The notes under the pieces are model-generated. The model did not search any database, was not told the origin of the DNA, and worked only from the letters and a program-made list of their open reading frames with translations. Of a DNA stretch of 24,366 nucleotides, positions 15,778 to 23,152 are shown piece after piece. Every line of letters starts with the position of its first letter. Position 1 is the first letter of the stretch. The position numbers and the translations under genes are program-made. This DNA is from Clostridiaceae bacterium (lineage in GTDB: Bacteria; Bacillota; Clostridia; Oscillospirales; QAMX01): assembly GCA_016297585.1 (NCBI GenBank), contig JAEDGJ010000015.1, forward strand, positions 1 to 24,366, in the 5' to 3' direction.

Positions 15778-17205
15778 TCAATAAATGCCGACAAAGGAAA
15801 GGACCGGGCATACTCTCGAATCGAGAATGCGGATGCGGAGCGCATCGGTCCTGACCGCTTCGAAGCGCTCGATCTTCTGATAACCCACCGTCGTTCCCTT
15901 TGCGAGCTCCCGCCATGCGCCGTCCGGCAGCTTTGCTTCAACGGCATATTTTTCAATGCGCTGGCTCATCGGGATATGCTCCTTCAGCACGACATGGGTA
16001 ACTTCCTGCGGCTTTTCGAGCTTGAAAGTCAGCATGACCGCGTTTTCTCCGTCAAAAGGCTTATAGTATGCCTGATAGTTGTTTTCTCTCACATTTTCCG
16101 CGGGATGATAGCCGTCGTCACGGTCCGCGGTGATCGCGGCCGTTTCCGCAAAATTGACCGCAAAGGTTTTTCGGAGCGTTTCGCCCATTTCACGCAGTCT
16201 TTGAACGTCGGTCTCATGGAACAGACCGCGTCTGTCCGGCGGGATATTCAAAAGCAGCGTGGAATTGCCTCCCACTGTGCGGTACCAGATATCCAGCAGC
16301 GTTTCGGTCGAACGGACCTTGTCGTCCTCGCTGGCGTGGTAGAACCAGCCCGGCCGGATAGAGGTGTCGGTTTCCGCAGGTCTCCACGCATATCCGGCGG
16401 CGTTTTCCAGAAAAAAGCGGCTCCCCAGATCACGTTCGGTTTCCGAAATTTTCTTTTCACGGAATTTCCCATCGTCCGCCTGCTGGCTCTTTGCCGCAAC
16501 AGCGTCCGGATCATCGAATCCGGTGGGAAGAACGGACCATTCGCTCTCTCTCGTGTCTCCCGCTTCGTTCCCGCACCAGCGGATATCCGGCCCGCTGATG
16601 GCGATCGCCGCGTTGGGCTGCAATTTTCGAATAAGGGCGTAATACCGATCCCAGTCGTAGACCTGTTTTTTCCCGTTGGGACCCTCTCCGCAGGCGCCGT
16701 CGAACCAAACGGAAAACAGTTCGCCGTATTCGGTGCAGAGCTCCGTCAGCTGATTGCAGAAGTAATCGTCATATGCTTTTCCCTGTCCGTAAAGCCGGCT
16801 GTTTCGATCCCACGGAGACAGGTATACGCCGAATTTGATACCGCCCTTTCTGCAGGCATCGGAGACCTCCCGCACCACATCGCCCTTTCCGCCCCGGAAA
16901 GGACTGTTCTTTACGCAGTGCTCCGTATATTTGGAGGGCCACAGGCAGAAGCCGTCATGATGCTTGCAGGTCAGCAAAAGCCCGGCGGCTCCGGCGGCTT
17001 TCAGCGCGTCCACCCACTGATCTGCGTCAAGCGCGGTCGGATCAAAAATCGTTTCCGGCTCGTTTCCGTCTCCCCATTCTTTGTCCGTAAAGGTATTGAC
17101 CGTGAAATGGGCAAAGGCGTAGAACTCCATCTGTTCTACCGCCAGCTGTCTGGGCGAAGGGTGGCATTTTACAAGAATTTTATCGGTTTCAAATTGCGGA
17201 TACAT
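15778..17205 (-). CDS. Alpha-L-fucosidase, glycoside hydrolase family 29
   Basis: GH29 enzymes release terminal L-fucose by a retaining mechanism. The catalytic barrel covers about residues 10-340: AHFTVNTF (32-39), TCKHHDGFCLWPSKYT (79-94), GVYLSPWD (126-133) and FSVWFDGACGEG (164-175), where Asp169 is the expected nucleophile. NSTLLLNIPPDRRG closes the barrel. The C-terminal 130 residues or so form a beta-rich domain resembling the discoidin/CBM32-like part of the GH29-B type; that type mostly prefers alpha-1,3/1,4-linked fucose, but this preference is inference. There is no signal peptide, so it should act inside the cell on imported oligosaccharides. GGGAGA precedes the ATG at 17205. It has its own promoter and a leader of about 150 bases. 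No fucose isomerase, kinase, aldolase or permease is in the window. Confidence 0.93.
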   Translation of the reverse strand: MYPQFETDKILVKCHPSPRQLAVEQMEFYAFAHFTVNTFTDKEWGDGNEPETIFDPTALDADQWVDALKAAGAAGLLLTCKHHDGFCLWPSKYTEHCVKNSPFRGGKGDVVREVSDACRKGGIKFGVYLSPWDRNSRLYGQGKAYDDYFCNQLTELCTEYGELFSVWFDGACGEGPNGKKQVYDWDRYYALIRKLQPNAAIAISGPDIRWCGNEAGDTRESEWSVLPTGFDDPDAVAAKSQQADDGKFREKKISETERDLGSRFFLENAAGYAWRPAETDTSIRPGWFYHASEDDKVRSTETLLDIWYRTVGGNSTLLLNIPPDRRGLFHETDVQRLREMGETLRKTFAVNFAETAAITADRDDGYHPAENVRENNYQAYYKPFDGENAVMLTFKLEKPQEVTHVVLKEHIPMSQRIEKYAVEAKLPDGAWRELAKGTTVGYQKIERFEAVRTDALRIRILDSRVCPVLSFVGIY

Positions 17206-17363
17206 TCTGTTCTCCCAAATCCCGGAGCGGCACTTTCGTGATGACTTCCTGTTTCCCGGTGGATCTTCTTTTCTGACGCGGGACCGATTGGGGGAAAAGT
17301 GGAAAAACGATCGGGACTGCCCCCAAAAACCCCCGCCTGTGGGGATGAGATCCTTTAACTCCT

Positions 17364-17392
17364 ATGATACACGAAGGGTGTCGAAAAATCAA
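17364..17392 (-). promoter_or_regulatory. Sigma-A-like promoter of the fucosidase gene
   Basis: On the minus strand TTGATT (17387-17392), a 17-base spacer and TATCAT (17364-17369) give four-of-six and five-of-six matches to the consensus boxes. It implies a leader of about 150 bases for the fucosidase transcript, long enough to hold a regulatory structure. Confidence 0.75.
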
Positions 17393-17454
17393 GCGTAAAC
17401 TTCCTCTTTCAAGAAAACTTATGGCTGCCCAAAAAATAATGATACCTACCCCTG

Positions 17455-17483
17455 CTGTAAGACGGCGAGAACGGGGGATATTA
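17455..17483 (+). promoter_or_regulatory. Weak candidate forespore (sigma-F/sigma-G type) promoter of spoIVB
   Basis: GGGGATATTA at 17474-17483 fits nine of ten positions of the Bacillus sigma-F -10 pattern (GGnrAnAMTw). CTGTA at 17455-17459, 14 bases upstream, is a poor match to the -35 pattern (GywTA). No sigma-A promoter of similar quality lies in front of spoIVB, and this gene is forespore-expressed in Bacillus. The call is speculative. Confidence 0.3.
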
Positions 17484-17554
17484 ACGCTGCGCGGGAAAAG
17501 CGCCGCGCGTGGATTTTACAAAAACTCTCAAGAAATGACAAAGAGGAACCTTCC

Positions 17555-18574
17555 ATGAGATATACACCCTTTTCTACCCGGCGCGCAGGCTGCCGTGCGG
17601 TCCTGCTCGCTCTGTTTATACTGTTATCCGCCGCGGCGCCGGCTCATGCGGCGGCACTGCCGGACGCGCTGGTGCCCATCGGCGTGACGGCGGGCATTCG
17701 GCTCCCCACGGACGGCGTCACCGTATCCGGGCTGACCGGCGTCGAGACGGCGGCCGGCAGCGTCTACCCGGCGCGCGACGCGGGGCTGATGGCCGGCGAC
17801 CGGCTGCTGGAGGCCAACGGCCGGCCCGTCCGCTCGGCGGAGGAGCTGCAGAAGGCCGTCTCGGGCGGGGACGCGCTGACGCTGACCATACGGCGCGGAG
17901 ACGAAACAAAGGAGATCCGCGTAACGCCGGCAAAGGGCCGCGAGGGATACCGCATCGGCGTCTGGGTCCGCGACAGCATGCTCGGCATCGGCACGCTGAC
18001 CTATTATAACCCCAAAGACGGCGGCTTCGGTGCGCTGGGACACGGCATCACCGACGACGCGGGCGGGGAAAGGCTGCTTTCCATTTCGGGCGGCTCGATC
18101 GTTCCCTCGTATGTGACGGACGTCCGTCCCGGCAAATCGGGAGAGCCCGGCGAGCTCCACGGGCGGTTCGAGCCCTCGAAGGTGCTGGGGACGGTGGACA
18201 AGAACACCGAAGGCGGCATTTTCGGACGGATGAGCGCCTCTCCTGCGGCGCAGAACGCCGTACCCTGCCTGCCGGCCGGAGAGGTCCGCACCGGCGACGC
18301 TCAGATCCTCGCGTGTGTCGACGGCGAGACCGCACGCACCTATCATATCCGGATTTTGAAGCTTTATCCGGACGACGAAAACCTGCGCAATCTCCTCATC
18401 GAGGTGACGGACGCGGCGCTGCTTGCCAAAACCGGCGGCATCGTGCAGGGAATGAGCGGCAGCCCGATCCTGCAGGACGGCAAGCTCGTCGGCGCGGTGA
18501 CGCATGTGCTCGTAAACGACCCGACGCGGGGGTATGGGATTTTTATCGAGAATATGCTGGATGCGGCGGGGTAA
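17555..18574 (+). CDS. spoIVB: SpoIVB peptidase (family S55), sporulation signalling protease
   Basis: SpoIVB is secreted from the forespore into the intermembrane space and cuts SpoIVFA, which lets SpoIVFB release active sigma-K in the mother cell. The 339-residue protein has a signal-type N-terminus with a hydrophobic stretch at 14-30. A PDZ domain follows at about 55-125 (PARDAGLMAGDRLLEANGRPV region). The S55 peptidase domain has His163 in LGHGITD, Asp286 in IEVTD and Ser301 in GMSGSPILQDG. The Asp-Ser spacing of 15 matches my memory of the Bacillus enzyme. It is shorter than the 426-residue Bacillus protein, mainly at the N-terminus. AAGAGGAA precedes the ATG. In most spore formers spo0A follows directly; here a terminator and an unrelated gene follow instead. 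It lies on the plus strand inside a mostly minus-strand region. Confidence 0.93.
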   Translation: MRYTPFSTRRAGCRAVLLALFILLSAAAPAHAAALPDALVPIGVTAGIRLPTDGVTVSGLTGVETAAGSVYPARDAGLMAGDRLLEANGRPVRSAEELQKAVSGGDALTLTIRRGDETKEIRVTPAKGREGYRIGVWVRDSMLGIGTLTYYNPKDGGFGALGHGITDDAGGERLLSISGGSIVPSYVTDVRPGKSGEPGELHGRFEPSKVLGTVDKNTEGGIFGRMSASPAAQNAVPCLPAGEVRTGDAQILACVDGETARTYHIRILKLYPDDENLRNLLIEVTDAALLAKTGGIVQGMSGSPILQDGKLVGAVTHVLVNDPTRGYGIFIENMLDAAG

Positions 18575-18589
18575 TGCCGGATCGCAACG

Positions 18590-18627
18590 AAAAAAGCCTG
18601 CTTATTGGGAATAAGCGGGCTTTTTTT
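18590..18627 (+). terminator. Rho-independent terminator after spoIVB
   Basis: AAAAAAGCC-T-GCTTATT, the loop GGG, then AATAAGC-G-GGCTTTTTTT form a long hairpin with one mismatch, ending in a seven-base T tract. It begins 15 bases after the spoIVB stop codon and shows that spoIVB is transcribed alone. The A tract at the other side makes it usable in both directions. Confidence 0.95.
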
Positions 18628-18638
18628 GCCGCAGTCCA

Positions 18639-18667
18639 TTGTTTTCGGCGCAAAAATGATTTATAAT
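18639..18667 (+). promoter_or_regulatory. Sigma-A-like promoter of the propeller-protein gene
   Basis: A perfect TATAAT (18662-18667) is preceded after 17 bases by TTGTTT (18639-18644), a three-of-six -35 match. It lies just after the spoIVB terminator and about 75 bases before the next gene, which is the expected place for its promoter. Confidence 0.7.
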
Positions 18668-18747
18668 AGCAGATACAGGCCGCTGCGGCATCCGTCGTGA
18701 GGGGATGGACGCCCTGCGGCGGCAAAAACAAAAGGAGGGCGGCTTCC

Positions 18748-19926
18748 ATGTGCGATCGACTTTTTTCTGAGGATGTATATACGCCGCGGGAACTGATTTA
18801 CATACCCGGGGCGCCGATCCGGGATCCGGCGCGGAGGATCTCCTCTGCCGCGGACGCTTTGGCCGTGGAAAAAGGCGAGGCGTTTGCGCAGGAGATCTCG
18901 CGGCGGTTCGTCTCGGATTTTGAAAAGCCGGGAGACCGGATGGCGCATGTTTCGACCTTTGCCGTGATCGGCGGTACGGTTTATATGACCTATTACGCAA
19001 ACACAAAGGAACCGTCGGAAGACCCGAAGAACCAGACCGCGCGGTTGGTCTGGGCGCCGCTGGAGGATATGGAACGCAAAACGTTCCTCGATATCCAGAC
19101 GGCGGGGGACTGTGTCGACGGGAAAAAGATCGACATGGTATACGATACCATCCTGATGCAAAAGGATGACGACACGATCTTCGTCATGTGGACCGCCCGC
19201 ACGGAGGACAATTATTACCGGTTTTACTGCCCGTTTTCCCTTTCGGACAAAAGGCTCGGGCAGATCGGCGTGAACCGGTTCCGCGTGGGGGAGGTCACAA
19301 ACGATTTCTCCGTAAGCGGCATCCGGCGTGCGCTGGCCGCAAACGGCATTCCCTGCAAGAAAATGTACTCCGATATCGGCATAATGCAGAAGCTGACGGA
19401 AAGACGGGAAAACGGCGAGACCTGGTACTACACCGGAACCTACAGCGGGGATTTCAACTGTATCATCAGAAGCCGGGATCTGGTGACCTGGGAATATGTC
19501 TCCCAGCCGGATTTTATAAACGATTCCAAGTGGGAAAATGCGGTTTATGTGTGGCAGGATCGGGTGTACTATTTCGTGCGGCAGCAGGATACCAATCCGT
19601 GCGGCTTTCTGACCGCCTATGACCTGAAAACCCGCAGGTGGGAAGCGCCGGTCGAAGTGGAGGACTGTCAGTCGCGCGCCGACTTTATCGTTTACCGCGG
19701 CGGGCTGTATCTGTTCCACGCGCCGGTCGACCGGGAGCATATCGGCATTATCCGGATCGATCCCGAAAATCTGCCGGACAGCAGCGTGGTCCTGCAGGCC
19801 AAGATGCATACCAGCTGCTTCTACCCGTTTATCAATTATTATATCGGCGGCGAGCTTGCCATGTCCTACACGGTGGCGCGCCGGCATATCCGGCTCGCGG
19901 AATTTACGCTGCAAAATTACCTCTGA
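18748..19926 (+). CDS. Cytoplasmic beta-propeller protein, possibly glycosidase-related, function unknown
   Basis: I cannot assign this 392-residue protein to a named family with confidence. It has no signal peptide or membrane segment. The sequence is a run of beta-strand blocks rich in Trp and Tyr, in the style of a five-bladed propeller: FAVIGGTVYMTYYANT, DDTIFVMWTARTEDNYY, ETWYYTGTYSGDFNC, SRDLVTWEYVSQPDF, DRVYYFVRQQD and FIVYRGGLYLFHAPVD. The SRDLVTWE block is of the type found in GH43, GH32 and GH130 glycosidases and in BNR sialidase repeats. Acidic residues that could be catalytic are present (for example in VYDTILM and MYSDIGIM), but I cannot identify a triad. AAAGGAGG lies nine bases before the ATG at 18748. 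It is monocistronic, between its own promoter and the terminator at 19953-20010. Proximity to the fucosidase makes a glycan role plausible but unproven. Confidence 0.85.
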   Translation: MCDRLFSEDVYTPRELIYIPGAPIRDPARRISSAADALAVEKGEAFAQEISRRFVSDFEKPGDRMAHVSTFAVIGGTVYMTYYANTKEPSEDPKNQTARLVWAPLEDMERKTFLDIQTAGDCVDGKKIDMVYDTILMQKDDDTIFVMWTARTEDNYYRFYCPFSLSDKRLGQIGVNRFRVGEVTNDFSVSGIRRALAANGIPCKKMYSDIGIMQKLTERRENGETWYYTGTYSGDFNCIIRSRDLVTWEYVSQPDFINDSKWENAVYVWQDRVYYFVRQQDTNPCGFLTAYDLKTRRWEAPVEVEDCQSRADFIVYRGGLYLFHAPVDREHIGIIRIDPENLPDSSVVLQAKMHTSCFYPFINYYIGGELAMSYTVARRHIRLAEFTLQNYL

Positions 19927-19952
19927 GCCGAAGCCGCGGCGCCGAAAAGAAG

Positions 19953-20010
19953 ATGCGTGCGATCCCCTGTGCCCCGGCGGCGCGCCGGAGCTCGGGGGGA
20001 TCGCACGCAT
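19953..20010. terminator. Large inverted repeat, probable bidirectional terminator between convergent genes
   Basis: ATGCGTGCGATCCCC (19953-19967) and its exact complement (19996-20010) form a perfect 15-bp stem, and between them CCGGCG/CGCCGG can form an inner hairpin. It lies between the convergent propeller gene (plus) and the fusion lipoprotein gene (minus). On the minus strand it is followed by the T-rich CTTCTTTTC, which suits termination of the lipoprotein transcript; on the plus strand the tail TTGTCC is weak. Confidence 0.75.
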
Positions 20011-20048
20011 TTGTCCGGAAGATCGAACCGGAACCGCGCGGGGGAGGC

Positions 20049-23000
20049 TCACCGTCCTGCGAGCCATTCGTCGAGCTGGCGCTGGTATTCCCGGCGCAGC
20101 TTTTCCGCACCGGCGGCGTTGAGTTCTTCGATGAATTCCGCCAGCATGACGTCCGTCTCTCCCGGCGCCAGCGTGCCGTCGCACAGCTTGCCGGGGTAGA
20201 CATACGTTTTGCTGCCCAGCCGCAGGAGGTACTGCATATACGCCTCATACACGGCATCCACCGCCGCGATCTCCGCTTCCAGCCCGGTCGAATCGACGGC
20301 AAAGCCCGTGATGCCTGTCGAAACGGCGGCGTCCATCCGCCCCTGCAGGAGCTCCCGCAGGGCAGCGGGCTCGGAATCCGGTATGACGCAGTTTGTGATG
20401 TCGCCGATGAAGCCGCCGGACCAGACGGGGACGCCGGAATCCGGTGAAGTGCCGCCGTACAGATCGGCGCGTCCGTCCGCCGTCCGCACCCAGTGGACGC
20501 CTTCCTCTCCGAGACGCAGCGTCGTGCCGACATAGGGGTCGTTGTTCAGGATCTCGATGAGCTTACAGGCGCTCGCGGGGCTCGGCGTCTGCGCGGAGAC
20601 CGCCAGACTGACCGTGTAGGGAGCCGCGCCGATCAAGGAGACGGCCTGCACGCATGCTTCCCAGTTCCCGGCGCCGTCCAGAGCGGGTCGGGACGCGAGA
20701 CGGTTTCGGACGACCTGAAAGACCGGATCGCCGGAGACGGCGTAGCCTTTTTCCTGCGCCAGGGCGTAATTGGAGTCATAGGGCAGGATGCGGTCTTCCA
20801 CAAGCCGGTGGAGCCGGTTCAGATAGTCCAGAAACTCCGCCGTGTCGAAGATGTTGAAGATCTCCGTGGAGGCGGCCTTTCCGGCGACGGTCTCGAAGCC
20901 GGGGTACTGGATGCCCAGACACGGATATCCGAGCATCTCGAAGTTCCCCTCCTCCTGCCAGCCGACAAAGACCTCGAGGCACACGACGGCACTGTCATGG
21001 CGGGACGGATCGTTTTCGTCGAGCCACTCGCGCATCCGATAGAAGGCTTCGTCGTTGTCCGATATGCGCGTCCAGTCTCCGGGCGTCACGCCGGCAGCGT
21101 CGGTCAGGGCTTTGTCATACAGCAGCGTGCGGTAATTTGTGCCGCTCTCCCGATTGAGCATACAGTAGAGCTGCCCGCCGACCCGCACGCCCTCGTAAAA
21201 CGCTTCCGGCATTTTCGCGTACGTCCGGGGCATACAGACGGGGATGTAGTCGTCGAGCATCAGGAGCTTTCCGCCCTCCGCCAGCTCCCGGATGGCGGAA
21301 GCCTCATTGGAGGAAAAACCGAAGACGTCCGGCTCGTCTCCCGCGGCGATAAGGGCGCTGCGCGCTTCCGCATACTCGCCCCAACTGAGGAAGCCGAGCT
21401 CCACCGTGCCGTGATAGGTCTGCCCGATGTAGCTGCCGACCGTCTCCCAGACCTTCGCGCGGCTCGCCTTGCCGGAATCCGTGTCGCCCATACAGCATAA
21501 AAACCGCAGGGATGCCCCCTCAAGATCGATCCCCAGCGCCTCTACCTCGATGGAACCGGTATTCCAGCCCGCGGCGTTGATAAAGGGACCCGCGGGGACG
21601 GCGGACGCGGCGGTCGTGACGGGTGCGGTCGTGGTGACGGCAGTTGTCGCGGTCGGAACAGATGCCATCGTGGTGGACGCCGCGGCGGCGGCAATTTCGG
21701 CCATTTTGCCCGTGTCGAGATCCACGATCTCCGTTCCCCGCATGTCCGCGCCGATCGTATAGGCATAATTCAGCAGCGGGTGCATCGCGATCGCTCCCGT
21801 GCCGATTTCGGACTTGTCAAACCAGTACAGATAAATCCGCGGCTCCCCCTCGCCGCCGCGCAGCCAGAGGATCGCCTGCTCGCCGGCGGGCACCATGATC
21901 CCCGCCGCCCGGATGCTGTCCGCCGGCATCAGACTGTACAGGTCGACGCTGTCCTGTTCGTTTCCTTCCGCGTCGTAAATGCGCAGGGCACGGTTCTCCC
22001 CGTCGAACGTGCCGAGCGACGGCACGCGGTAGAAATAGCGGTCGTCCGCGCTGTAGTCGCCGAAGCCTTCCAGCACGAGTTCCGCGCCGCTGCCGTCCGG
22101 AGCGCAGCGGTACAGCCGCTCCGGATAGGAGGAGAGCGCGTCGGCGTCCCCGTGCGGCACGACGCTCTTGCAGCGCAGCAGCACCGTGTTCCCGATAAAG
22201 GTCGCGCCCAGCGGCGCGTATTCCCCGTCGAGGACGCCGACCGTATCCGTTTTGCCGGTTTTCGTGTCGTAGCAGCAGAATTCCCGTCCGCCGTCCCCGG
22301 GCAGATAGCGGTAGAAGTACAGCCGGTCCCCATAGGCGGTCAGCGCCTGCAGGCCGCCGAGCTCGTCGCCGCCTTCGTCGGTCAGCAGGCATTCCGGCGG
22401 CTTCCGGGTGTCCGTCAGGGAATACGCCCACAGCTTCGTCACGGATCCCGCGCTCTGATCGAAGTCCTGCGTCGCCGCGTACAGCACGCCCCGGTGCATG
22501 ACGGCGCGGGTGACGAAGGTGCCCTCGTCGAACCGGTACAGGATCTCCCTTTTGCTGCCGTCCGGCTCCATGCGGATCAGCGCGAGCTGCTCCGTCGTTC
22601 CCCCGACGGCGCTGACCTGATCGAAAAAGTAGAGCTTTCCTGAGTAATACGTCAGGAAGGACTGCTGACCGGTGCGGAGATAGGCGCCGCACGCCTCATA
22701 ATTCTCAAATTCCGGCTCGCTGTAGTGCAGACAGTCGGGTCTGCTGCAGACCGGAACCGGCTTCATCGCGTCCCTGTCCATATAAAACAGCGTCTGGGCC
22801 AGCACCATGTAATACCCGTCCTCCGTCGGGGCGACGCCCCGGACATAGCTGCCGGCATTCACGCCGTAGGGCCAGTCCGCCGCCGGGTCGTAGGGACTGC
22901 CGCCTGCGGCGGATGCGGATGCTGCGGACAGGGTGTCCGCCGCGGACGAGGTGCCCGCCACGGACGAGGTGCCCGTAGCAGAGGTTCGGGCGGAGGGATT

Positions 23001-23057
23001 CGAGGCGCAGCCGCAAAGCAGCGCCAGCGCCAGGGTCAGGAGCAGCAGCTTTTTCAT
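20049..23057 (-). CDS. Lipoprotein with an N-terminal propeller-like domain fused to an ABC-type solute-binding protein
   Basis: The 1002-residue protein starts with a lipoprotein signal peptide ending in LLCGC, so Cys17 should be lipidated and the protein held on the outside of the membrane. A Ser/Ala/Thr-rich linker (18-52) leads to a beta-propeller-like domain at about 60-450 with repeated strand blocks (YYMVLAQTLFYMDRD, KLYFFDQ, VLYAAT, RLYFYRY, YFYRV, YLYWFDK). It carries a Cys104-x4-Cys109-x-His111-x11-Cys123 motif. A Thr/Ala-rich linker (455-490) joins a complete extracellular solute-binding protein at about 505-1002. The end of that part (GFAVDSTGLEAEI, EIAAVDAVYEAY, QRQLDEWLAG) resembles the DUF3502 C-terminus of LipO/YtcQ-type sugar-binding proteins. 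AAAGGAAG precedes the ATG at 23057. It is the second gene of a pair with a paralogue of its first half. No permease gene is downstream. Confidence 0.9.
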   Translation of the reverse strand: MKKLLLLTLALALLCGCASNPSARTSATGTSSVAGTSSAADTLSAASASAAGGSPYDPAADWPYGVNAGSYVRGVAPTEDGYYMVLAQTLFYMDRDAMKPVPVCSRPDCLHYSEPEFENYEACGAYLRTGQQSFLTYYSGKLYFFDQVSAVGGTTEQLALIRMEPDGSKREILYRFDEGTFVTRAVMHRGVLYAATQDFDQSAGSVTKLWAYSLTDTRKPPECLLTDEGGDELGGLQALTAYGDRLYFYRYLPGDGGREFCCYDTKTGKTDTVGVLDGEYAPLGATFIGNTVLLRCKSVVPHGDADALSSYPERLYRCAPDGSGAELVLEGFGDYSADDRYFYRVPSLGTFDGENRALRIYDAEGNEQDSVDLYSLMPADSIRAAGIMVPAGEQAILWLRGGEGEPRIYLYWFDKSEIGTGAIAMHPLLNYAYTIGADMRGTEIVDLDTGKMAEIAAAAASTTMASVPTATTAVTTTAPVTTAASAVPAGPFINAAGWNTGSIEVEALGIDLEGASLRFLCCMGDTDSGKASRAKVWETVGSYIGQTYHGTVELGFLSWGEYAEARSALIAAGDEPDVFGFSSNEASAIRELAEGGKLLMLDDYIPVCMPRTYAKMPEAFYEGVRVGGQLYCMLNRESGTNYRTLLYDKALTDAAGVTPGDWTRISDNDEAFYRMREWLDENDPSRHDSAVVCLEVFVGWQEEGNFEMLGYPCLGIQYPGFETVAGKAASTEIFNIFDTAEFLDYLNRLHRLVEDRILPYDSNYALAQEKGYAVSGDPVFQVVRNRLASRPALDGAGNWEACVQAVSLIGAAPYTVSLAVSAQTPSPASACKLIEILNNDPYVGTTLRLGEEGVHWVRTADGRADLYGGTSPDSGVPVWSGGFIGDITNCVIPDSEPAALRELLQGRMDAAVSTGITGFAVDSTGLEAEIAAVDAVYEAYMQYLLRLGSKTYVYPGKLCDGTLAPGETDVMLAEFIEELNAAGAEKLRREYQRQLDEWLAGR

Positions 23058-23120
23058 GTACAGACTTCCTTTCCTCATCAAACCGGCAGTCCGATGCTGT
23101 CCGGGGGTTCCGAAGGGCAT

Positions 23121-23139
23121 TTTTCTGCGGGACAGAAAA
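23121..23139 (-). other. Small hairpin between the two lipoprotein genes
   Basis: TTTTCTG and CAGAAAA form a perfect 7-bp stem with a five-base loop in the 95-base gap between the two lipoprotein genes. It lacks a downstream T tract on the minus strand, so it is unlikely to be a terminator; it could be an mRNA processing or stability element. The gap holds no clear promoter, so the pair is probably one transcript. Confidence 0.35.
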
Positions 23140-23152
23140 CGGTTTTTGCCTC

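Larger units (their letters stand above)
17206..17554. other. Divergent intergenic region between the fucosidase gene and spoIVB
   Basis: This 349-base gap has no credible gene. It holds the minus-strand fucosidase promoter (17364-17392), the fucosidase leader (about 17206-17357), and the upstream region of spoIVB with a weak sporulation-type promoter candidate. Within the leader, minus-strand G5-T5-G5 (17320-17334) can pair in two alternative ways with C5 at 17290-17294. The ribosome binding site of spoIVB (AAGAGGAA) ends about six bases before 17555. No repeat or operator palindrome stands out. Confidence 0.6.

Noticed and set aside
15745..17241. A 498-codon plus-strand open frame opposite the fucosidase
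   Set aside because: The fucosidase reading is confirmed by catalytic motifs; the opposite frame contains no family signature.
17320..17334. G-quadruplex in the fucosidase leader
   Set aside because: Only two G5 tracts are present on the minus strand, and four are needed for an intramolecular quadruplex.
17624..18505. A 293-codon minus-strand open frame opposite spoIVB
   Set aside because: SpoIVB motifs fix the plus strand as coding; the reverse frame is rich in Arg and Gly and has no support.
18661..20184. A 507-codon minus-strand open frame opposite the propeller protein
   Set aside because: It crosses the large inverted repeat and the promoter at 18639-18667 and has no start signal; the plus-strand gene has a good ribosome binding site.
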